A stretch of 64,000 nt of DNA. It comes from Candidatus Nitrososphaera evergladensis SR1 (lineage in GTDB: Archaea; Thermoproteota; Nitrososphaeria; Nitrososphaerales; Nitrososphaeraceae). The translations under genes were made by a program, and so were the position numbers. Under the pieces are notes generated by a model. That model ran no database searches. It saw only the letters and a list, made by a program, of their open reading frames with translations, and was not told the DNA's origin. The stretch's first letter is position 1. Each line of letters starts with the position of its first letter. The stretch lies in contig NZ_CP007174.1 in assembly GCF_000730285.1 (NCBI RefSeq), positions 620,001 through 684,000 on the forward strand. Direction: 5' to 3'. This document shows positions 58,270 through 64,000 of this stretch, piece by piece.

Positions 58270-59724
58270 ATGCCGTTTGAAAGCCTCGGCGAGTACGTTG
58301 ATGCCCTTGAAAGGGCGGGCGAGCTGAAACGCGTAAGGGCAAAGGTCAGCGCGGACCTTGAAATAGCAGAAGTGATGCGCCGGCTCATGTACAAGGGCGA
58401 CCAGCCTGCAGTACTCTTTGAAAACGTTGAGGGCTCTGACATGCAGGTCCTTGGAAACGCTTTTGGCACCATGAAGCGCCTGAAGCTGGCGCTAGAATCA
58501 GAGGACTTTGTGGATATTGGCCAGCGCATTGTCGACCTGACAAGGATGAAGATGCCGTCTGGCATGTTCAACAAGCTAAAGATGCTGCCCAAGCTGTCAG
58601 AGATTGGCGAGTACGGTCCAAAGTACGAGGACAAGGGACCTGTGACAGAAGTGGTAGAGGGGGGCGATAAAGCGTCCTTCAACTCGCTTCCAATTCTACA
58701 GTCGTTTGCCGGCGACGCAGGCAGGTTCATCACCTTTGGCATGACGGTCACGAAACATCCAGAGACAGAGATCCGCAACCTCGGGGTCTACCGCGTACAG
58801 ATCGTCGACGACAAGCACGCGATAATGCACTGGCAGACCCACAAGCGCGGCGCACAGCACTACAAGATGCTCAAAGAGCAGAACAAAAAGATACAGGCCG
58901 CCATCGTTATTGGCGCAGACCCTGCAACCGTGTTTTCTGCTGTCGCACCCGTACCAGAAGGCATGGACAAGTACCTTTTTGCAGGCATCACAAGGAAGAA
59001 AGGGGTGAAACTCGTAAAATGCAGGACCGTCGATCTTGAAGTGCCTGCAAACGCCGAGATAGTGCTTGAAGGGTACGTAGACCCAAACGACATGCGCATG
59101 GAAGGGCCCTTTGGCGACCACACCGGCTATTACACACCTGCAGAGCCCTTTCCCACTTTTACGCTGACAGGCATCATGAGGCGCAGAAACCCGATATACC
59201 TGACGACCGTGGTGGGCAAGCCGGTGCTTGAGGATGCCTACATCGGCAAGGTAATCGAGCGGTCGTTTTTGCCTCTGATACAGATGTTCCATCCAGAGGT
59301 GGTAGACTTTTCCATGCCGGGCGCAGGATGGTTCCAGGGTCTTGCCGTGATATCTATCAAAAAGACGTATCCGGGCCAGGCAAAAAAAGTGATGATGGGC
59401 CTGTGGGGCATGGGCCAGCTTGCACTGACAAAAATGTTCGTGGTAGTCGACAGCGACGTGGACGTGCACGACGCAAACGACGTGATATGGGCGGTGACTA
59501 CGCGGGCCGATGCCGCGCGCGACACGGTCATCATCAACAACGCGCCGACCGACACGCTTGACCCTGCGTCGCCGCTTGTCAACCTCGGCTCAAAGATGGG
59601 AATTGACGCCACGCAAAAGACAAGAGAAGAAGGCTACATGCGGGAGATACAGCAACTGGCGGTCGTAGATGACAAGACAAAGGCGCTTGTAGACAGGCGC
59701 TGGCAAGAGTACTTCAGCTCCTAG
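58270..59724 (+). CDS. ubiD: UbiD family decarboxylase
   Basis: Prenylated-FMN-dependent decarboxylase, 484 residues from ATG 58270. Family elements include PFESLGEYVDALERAGELKRV at the N-terminus, GMTVTKHPETEIRNLGVYRVQ, EIVLEGYVDPNDMRMEGPFGDHTGYYTPAEPFPTFTLTGIMRR (about 275-317, the EGPFGDHTGYY substrate/cofactor region) and the C-terminal PTDTLDP segment. With mqnC and mqnE 1-2 kb downstream, a role as the late decarboxylase (MqnL-like) of menaquinone synthesis is likely but inferred. Confidence 0.92.
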   Translation: MPFESLGEYVDALERAGELKRVRAKVSADLEIAEVMRRLMYKGDQPAVLFENVEGSDMQVLGNAFGTMKRLKLALESEDFVDIGQRIVDLTRMKMPSGMFNKLKMLPKLSEIGEYGPKYEDKGPVTEVVEGGDKASFNSLPILQSFAGDAGRFITFGMTVTKHPETEIRNLGVYRVQIVDDKHAIMHWQTHKRGAQHYKMLKEQNKKIQAAIVIGADPATVFSAVAPVPEGMDKYLFAGITRKKGVKLVKCRTVDLEVPANAEIVLEGYVDPNDMRMEGPFGDHTGYYTPAEPFPTFTLTGIMRRRNPIYLTTVVGKPVLEDAYIGKVIERSFLPLIQMFHPEVVDFSMPGAGWFQGLAVISIKKTYPGQAKKVMMGLWGMGQLALTKMFVVVDSDVDVHDANDVIWAVTTRADAARDTVIINNAPTDTLDPASPLVNLGSKMGIDATQKTREEGYMREIQQLAVVDDKTKALVDRRWQEYFSS

Positions 59725-59738
59725 GAGGAAAAAGCGCT

Positions 59739-60698
59739 TTGGCTTTTGACGTGACGGTTCGCCCCATGCGTGAAGACGACTTGGAAGAGGCAGACAGGAT
59801 AATGAGGCTTGCCTTTGGCACCTTCATTGGCCTGCCTGACCCGATGTCGTTTGCAGGAGATGCCGATTATGTTTATACGCGCTATCGGGCTGACCCGCCT
59901 GCCGCTCTGGTGGCAGAAATTGACGGCAAAATTGCAGGGTCAAACTTTGCGCTGCACTGGGGCAGCGTCGGCGTGTTTGGCCCGCTGACTGTGCATCCTG
60001 ACTTTTGGGACAAGGGCGTGGCAAGGCTGTTGCTTGAAGGGACGATGGACGTTTTTGCAAAATGGCAGGTAAGCCATGCTGGCCTCTTTACGTTTGCCCA
60101 GAGCAGCAAGCACGTGCACCTCTACCAAAAGTTTGGCTTTTGGCCCCGCTTTCTGACGTCGATAATGTCAAAGCCGGTGGACAAGAACCAAAGTGCAGCC
60201 AGGATGATCCGTTATTCGCAATTGGCCGCGGCTGAAAAAGAGCAAACCGTCAAAGCGTGCAAAGCCCTGACAGGCACAATCTATGACGGGCTGGACTTGA
60301 AAACAGAAATTTACTCTGTCGACAAGCAGGCGCTCGGCGACACTATATTGATTTACGATAATGATAACGCTGACTCTCTGGCGGGCTTTGCAGTCTGCCA
60401 TTGCGGGCCGGGGACCGAGGCAGGTAGCGGAAATTGTTACGTCAAGTTTGGCGCGGCCGCGCCCGGCCAAGATTCTGCTGGAGAGCGGTTTGAGCACCTG
60501 CTGGATGGGTGCGAGTCTTTTGCAGGCTCGCAGGGCTTGTCGCGCATAATTGCAGGCGTCAACACGGGTCGGCACGACGCATACAAAAGAATGATTGCAC
60601 GCAAGTTTCGCACGGACATCCAAGGAGTCGCCATGCACAGGCCTGACGAACCGGGCTACAACAGAAAAGACGTCTACCTGATGGATGACTGGAGATAA
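59739..60698 (+). CDS. Two-domain GNAT acetyltransferase
   Basis: 319 residues from TTG 59739, with AGGAGG ending about 11 bp upstream supporting that start. Residues 1-150 form a GNAT domain (VRPMREDDLEEADRIMRLAFG; LTVHPDFWDKGVARLLLEGTMD is the acetyl-CoA loop; HLYQKFGFWPR). Residues about 160-319 look like a second, degenerate GNAT repeat (SRIIAGVNTGRHDAYKRMIARKFRTDI). It lies directly behind ubiD (14 bp) in the same operon. The acceptor substrate is unknown. Confidence 0.8.
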   Translation: MAFDVTVRPMREDDLEEADRIMRLAFGTFIGLPDPMSFAGDADYVYTRYRADPPAALVAEIDGKIAGSNFALHWGSVGVFGPLTVHPDFWDKGVARLLLEGTMDVFAKWQVSHAGLFTFAQSSKHVHLYQKFGFWPRFLTSIMSKPVDKNQSAARMIRYSQLAAAEKEQTVKACKALTGTIYDGLDLKTEIYSVDKQALGDTILIYDNDNADSLAGFAVCHCGPGTEAGSGNCYVKFGAAAPGQDSAGERFEHLLDGCESFAGSQGLSRIIAGVNTGRHDAYKRMIARKFRTDIQGVAMHRPDEPGYNRKDVYLMDDWR

Positions 60699-60707
60699 GT
60701 TTTCCAA

Positions 60708-61835
60708 TTAAAACTGTCTGACTGTCCTGTACAGGTTGTCACGCTCTGCCGGCCGGTATCCTGCCTGTTTTATCGCGGCTATAATCCTGTCAGACGTCAA
60801 TTCTGTAGAGCGCGCGCCAGTGGCGCTCACCACTTCTTCTCCTATCAGCGTGCCTCCAAAGTCGTCGGCGCCGTGGTTCAGCGCAAGCTGCGCCATGCCG
60901 ATTCCGTTTGTCAGCCACGACGACTGCAGGTGGTCGATGAGGCCGTAAAACATTATCCTTGAAATCGCTATCATCTTCAGCAGCTGCAGGCCGCCTGATG
61001 GGTATTTTATCAGCCCCTCTGCCTGCATCTCGGTGTTGTTTGGCTCAAAGCTCCACGGGATAAAGCAGACAAAGCCTCCCGTCTTTTCCTGGAGCTTCAT
61101 TATCTTTAGTATGTGCCTTGCCCTGTCTTCCTCCGTCTCGATAGTGCCGTACATCATGGTGGCGACCGACTTTAACCCGACGTTGTGAGCCTCCTCCATT
61201 ATGCGGAGCCACTCGTCGCTCTTGATCTTTAGCGGGCTTATCTGCTCCTTGACGCTGTCTTCAAGGATCTCTGCTCCGGCCCCTGCAAACGTGTCCATGC
61301 CTGCTGCTTTTAATCGTGCAAGCACTTCCTTTGTGCTGCTTCTTTCCACCTTGGCTATCATGTCGACTTCAGAGGGCGAAAGCCCGTGGATTCCTACCTC
61401 GGGGCACTTTTCCTTCATTGCCTTGAAGGCATCCTCGTAGTACTCGATTTTCAGGTTCGGGTTGTGCCCGCCCTGTATGAGCACCTGCGTGATGCCAAAC
61501 ATCTCGCGTGAAGTGGCGACGCGCCTCACAATCTCTTCCTTGGGCACCGTGTACGACTCTTCGTGGCCCGGCGGCCTGTAGAACGCGCAGAACTTGCAGT
61601 ACGTCACGCAGACGTTGGTGTAGTTGAGTATGATGTTGTTGACAAAAGTTATCCTGTCGCCAAAGAGCCTGTGGCGCAGTATGTTTGCGACAAGGCCCAT
61701 CGAGTAGGCGTCGTCGGACTTTACAAGCCGTATGCAGTCGTCAAGGCCAAGCGGCCGCTGTCCGGCCAGCGCGCTGTCCAGCACGTCGCTGATGTCAGAC
61801 TTTGACAAGAATTCCTGGAGCAGCCTGCCTTGCAA
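60708..61835 (-). CDS. mqnC: Cyclic dehypoxanthine futalosine synthase (MqnC-like radical SAM)
   Basis: Radical-SAM enzyme of the futalosine route to menaquinone. 375 residues from TTG 61835; a TATA-like ATTAAATAAG about 30 bp upstream predicts a leaderless start. The [4Fe-4S] motif is CVTYCKFC (C-x3-C-x2-C) in NYTNVCVTYCKFCAFYRPPG (about 71-90), followed by QVLIQGGHNPNLKIEYYED, HGLSPSEV and GAGAEIL (about 190). The downstream FIPWSFEPNNTEMQ fits the MqnC group better than CofH. It is divergent from mqnE. Electron flow in these archaea uses menaquinones, which suits the role. Confidence 0.88.
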   Translation of the reverse strand: MQGRLLQEFLSKSDISDVLDSALAGQRPLGLDDCIRLVKSDDAYSMGLVANILRHRLFGDRITFVNNIILNYTNVCVTYCKFCAFYRPPGHEESYTVPKEEIVRRVATSREMFGITQVLIQGGHNPNLKIEYYEDAFKAMKEKCPEVGIHGLSPSEVDMIAKVERSSTKEVLARLKAAGMDTFAGAGAEILEDSVKEQISPLKIKSDEWLRIMEEAHNVGLKSVATMMYGTIETEEDRARHILKIMKLQEKTGGFVCFIPWSFEPNNTEMQAEGLIKYPSGGLQLLKMIAISRIMFYGLIDHLQSSWLTNGIGMAQLALNHGADDFGGTLIGEEVVSATGARSTELTSDRIIAAIKQAGYRPAERDNLYRTVRQF

Positions 61836-61861
61836 ATGTCTGACTGTTTTGGCCCTCCTAT

Positions 61862-61902
61862 CTTATTTAATGATTTGGAGACACAGGAGCCTAAATTTAT
61901 AA
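61862..61902. promoter_or_regulatory. Divergent mqnC/mqnE promoters
   Basis: A minus-strand TATA-like ATTAAATAAG lies at about 61863-61872 and a plus-strand AAATTTATAATGG at about 61892-61904. Each is about 27-33 bp from a TTG start (61835 and 61930), consistent with two leaderless transcripts. Confidence 0.5.
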
Positions 61903-61929
61903 TGGACCGCGGGCAAGTTACAACACAAG

Positions 61930-63048
61930 TTGCAGTCAATAGTAGACGCCTTTGGCAAGGTCGGCGGGACGCCGGCGCTTGAAAAGGCGCTTGCCGGGGA
62001 GGAGCTGTCCTACGAAGACGGCGTGCAATTGATGAACGAGGAAAACCTCTTTTTGCTCGGAGCTGCTGCAGACAAAATGCGCCGCGACCTGTGCGGCAAC
62101 ACCGTGACTTTTGTCGCTTCTTATTACCTCAATTACACAAACGTGTGCGCTGCCAGTTGCCCGTTGTGCGCGTTCTACCGCAAGGGCAACGAGGAGGACG
62201 CCTACACGCTATCTGTAGAGCAGATTGTCGCAAGGGCCAAGATAGCGATAGAGCAGATGGGTGCAACAGAACTCCACATCGTGGGAGGCTTTCATCCAAA
62301 GCTGGGGCTTGAATACTACGAAAACATGATGCACGCCATAAAATCCGAACACCCAAAGATGACGATAAAGGCGCTTACGCCAGCAGAGGTGTTCTTTATC
62401 GCGCGCCTGACGCACAACTCTGTAAAAGAGGTGCTTTTGAGATTAAAGGCTGCCGGCCTCGACGCGCTCCCGGGCGGCGGAGCCGAGATATTCCATCCAG
62501 ACACGCGCAAAAAAATAGTGATCGGCAAGTGCTCCGGCGAAGAGTGGCTTGACACGGCAAGGCAGGCGCACGAGCTTGGGATCCGCAGCAACTGCACGAT
62601 GCTCTTTGGGCACATTGAAAAACCAGAGCACATCGTCGACCACGTAATCAAGATACGCGAACTTCACAAAAAGACCAAGGGCTTTACGACGTTTATCCCG
62701 CTCAAGTTCAGCCTTGAAAACACGGAACTTGAACAAAAAGAGATGATCAAGTCAGAAAGCCCGTCGCCCTACGACCTGCGCGTCATAGCGGTGTCAAGGC
62801 TTTTGCTTGGAAATACGCTAAAGAACGTCTCGGTGTACTGGGTGGCCCTTGGCAAAAAGATAGCGCAGGTAGCCCTTTCGTACGGCGGAAACGACATGGT
62901 GGGCACTGCTTTTTCAGAAGAGATATTCAAGGCGGCCGGAAAGTCAAGCGGAACGTCATTGCAAGAGCTTGCAAGCATGGTGCGCGAGATAAAGCGCGAG
63001 CCGGCGCAGCGCGACACCTTCTTTAACATTCTGCGCAGGTTCGACTAA
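61930..63048 (+). CDS. mqnE: Aminofutalosine synthase (MqnE-like radical SAM)
   Basis: First committed radical-SAM step of the futalosine pathway, joining the enolpyruvyl-benzoate precursor to SAM-derived adenosine. 372 residues from TTG 61930. The cluster motif is CAASCPLC in NYTNVCAASCPLCAFYRKG (about 73-91). Then come GATELHIVGGFHPKLGLEYYEN (the ELHIVGG of MqnE), ALTPAEVFFIAR, LPGGGAEIF (about 179-187) and TMLFGHIEKPEHIVDHVIKIREL. These match MqnE rather than CofH or MqnC. With mqnC and ubiD in the same 5 kb it indicates menaquinone synthesis by this route. MqnA, MqnB and MqnD are not in the window. Confidence 0.9.
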   Translation: MQSIVDAFGKVGGTPALEKALAGEELSYEDGVQLMNEENLFLLGAAADKMRRDLCGNTVTFVASYYLNYTNVCAASCPLCAFYRKGNEEDAYTLSVEQIVARAKIAIEQMGATELHIVGGFHPKLGLEYYENMMHAIKSEHPKMTIKALTPAEVFFIARLTHNSVKEVLLRLKAAGLDALPGGGAEIFHPDTRKKIVIGKCSGEEWLDTARQAHELGIRSNCTMLFGHIEKPEHIVDHVIKIRELHKKTKGFTTFIPLKFSLENTELEQKEMIKSESPSPYDLRVIAVSRLLLGNTLKNVSVYWVALGKKIAQVALSYGGNDMVGTAFSEEIFKAAGKSSGTSLQELASMVREIKREPAQRDTFFNILRRFD

Positions 63049-63116
63049 ACCACAGAACGCGCTTTTGTGATATATGCAATTTTGCGCACGGCGTGTGAAC
63101 TAAGCTTAAAACCCGA

Positions 63117-63338
63117 TTGTTTCAAAATTCTTACGTGCTTCCAGAACGCGACAGGCCAAAGATGAAACGGCGGCTGATGATAATCAACATTGCCGCGCTT
63201 GCCGCAATGTTTGTGGCGGTGGTAAACCTCGTGACGCTCCGGGAGGTCTGGGTGCTGGCAGCCGCAGTGGCGGTTCTTGTCGGCCTCGCAGTCTATTCCG
63301 TAAACGAAAAGTTCAAGTTGAAAAAGCAGTCAGGCTAG
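63117..63338 (+). CDS. Small two-helix membrane protein
   Basis: Up to 73 residues from TTG 63117 (GTG 63135 or ATG 63162 possible). Two hydrophobic helices (about 20-41 and 45-60) are flanked by basic residues (PKMKRR and KFKLKKQSG). It converges with the amidase gene: the stops are adjacent. No family recognised. Confidence 0.5.
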   Translation: MFQNSYVLPERDRPKMKRRLMIINIAALAAMFVAVVNLVTLREVWVLAAAVAVLVGLAVYSVNEKFKLKKQSG

Positions 63339-64000
63339 CTAGGCTGTCACGTTAAGGGCCGGAACCATCTCTTCTGAAACGTGGTATTGCTGCTCGTACC
63401 TTTCTGCGATCTGGATTAGTCGCGCTTCATCAAACGGCCTTCCGACAAGCTGGACGCCTACCGGCAGCCTATTGTCTACTAGGCCGGCGGGAATGTTGAG
63501 CGCAGGAAGTCCCGTCACGTCAAACACCGTGGTCAGCCTGCTCAGGACAGGATATACCTCGATATCCTTGCCATCGAGGTGCACGGTACTCTGGTCCAGC
63601 AGGGGAGCTGCGATTGGAGTGGTGGGTACAAGCAACGCGTCGTACGGCTTCATGGCCCTGAGAATCGCCCCTCTTATTTCTTGGCGCCACTTGTGCGCGC
63701 TGATGTAATGCACGGCCGTTATCTTCAGGCCGTCATCAAGCATCTTTGCGACATCTTTTCCATAGTCGTCATGTCGCGTCCGGAGCCATTCGTTGTGGGT
63801 TGTCGCCGATTCGCCCAGCCTTATGGCCCGCCATGTCTCGTATATCTTGTCCGTCTGGTCGACGTCGACGTGAGTTGATGATATCTGGCAGCTTTCAGCT
63901 CTTTCTACAAAGCTGTCAAATGTATGCTTGACCTTTGGATCAATGATGTCAAAGAAAAACTGCTTGGGGATGCCAAGGCGGAATTTTCCCTGTGTTTTTT
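63339..64000 (-). CDS. Amidase (GatA-like), C-terminal part, cut by the window edge
   Basis: The frame stays open from the stop at 63339 to the end of the window, so only the last 220 residues are seen. They match the C-terminus of amidase-signature enzymes: RLGIPKQFFFD near the edge, AVHYISAHKWRQEI, DALLVPTTPIAAP (a hallmark strand) and the TTVFDVTGLPALNIPAGLVDNRLPVGVQLVGRPFDE signature. The catalytic Ser-cis-Ser-Lys part lies outside. It may be GatA of the Asp/Glu-tRNA amidotransferase or a general amidase. Confidence 0.85.
   Translation of the reverse strand, partial: KTQGKFRLGIPKQFFFDIIDPKVKHTFDSFVERAESCQISSTHVDVDQTDKIYETWRAIRLGESATTHNEWLRTRHDDYGKDVAKMLDDGLKITAVHYISAHKWRQEIRGAILRAMKPYDALLVPTTPIAAPLLDQSTVHLDGKDIEVYPVLSRLTTVFDVTGLPALNIPAGLVDNRLPVGVQLVGRPFDEARLIQIAERYEQQYHVSEEMVPALNVTA

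Overview
The window comes from an ammonia-oxidizing archaeon of the Nitrososphaera type (Thaumarchaeota/Nitrososphaeria). The evidence is a complete archaeal amoC, archaeal/eukaryal-type ribosomal proteins and factors (L10/P0, L12/P1, L15e, S24e, S27ae, aIF1A, aIF5A, SRP54, Pus10), BHB-type tRNA introns, leaderless genes about 25 bp behind TATA boxes, and the LysW-dependent lysine/arginine pathway. Most of the window is GC-moderate chromosome. The interval 24.3-26.4 kb is clearly AT-rich and looks acquired.

Layout. 0-9.6 kb: ribosomal stalk genes, small secreted and membrane proteins (one cupredoxin-like), intron-bearing tRNA-Ala(UGC), aIF1A, tRNA-Ile(GAU), a stand-alone amoC behind a perfect 10-bp inverted repeat, a ribbon-helix-helix-like protein and a FUN14 protein. 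9.6-17.3 kb: an HTH/B12-fold-like regulator and an ACT-like protein face the amino-acid block argG-lysW-lysX and lysY-lysZ-lysJ-Lrp. The argG and lysY promoters share a collinear 60-bp block of GGTCA/TGACC inverted repeats. LysW ends in Gln instead of the usual Glu. 17.3-24.2 kb: accessory genes (membrane protein, methyltransferase, O-methyltransferase remnant, nitroreductase with a palindromic operator, dual-CDGSH protein, esterase, secreted proteins) and L15e. 24.4-26.4 kb: a PD-(D/E)XK-like ORF and an intact TnpB whose 3' end overlaps the serA stop. 26.4-34.8 kb: serA, two DUF1326 proteins and a DUF2182 membrane protein (a putative metal-handling module), small membrane proteins, and an in-frame GNAT-fumarase ORF.

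34.8-42.9 kb: alcohol dehydrogenase, alpha/beta hydrolase, succinate-semialdehyde-type aldehyde dehydrogenase, a tRNA-Tyr(GUA) interrupted by two introns (one in the T-loop), hemB, corA, small proteins, a frameshifted NTF2-like gene and aIF5A. 43-49.5 kb: an oligopeptide-type ABC operon whose binding protein carries a C-terminal CFI-box-like region and membrane segments. 49.5-58.2 kb: Dph6-like protein, SRP54, Pus10, a C5-epimerase-domain protein, a secreted Asp/Asn repeat protein, an HExxH protein overlapping a nucleotidyltransferase-kinase fusion, and S27ae/S24e. 58.2-63.1 kb: a UbiD decarboxylase and divergent MqnC/MqnE radical-SAM enzymes, consistent with futalosine-route menaquinone synthesis. 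The window ends inside an amidase gene.

The most unusual signals are the Gln-terminated LysW, the two-intron tRNA-Tyr, the twin 60-bp amino-acid promoters with a leader ORF, the nucleotidyltransferase-kinase plus HExxH pair, the DUF1326/DUF2182 module, and two genes whose conserved N-termini lie upstream of any standard start codon.
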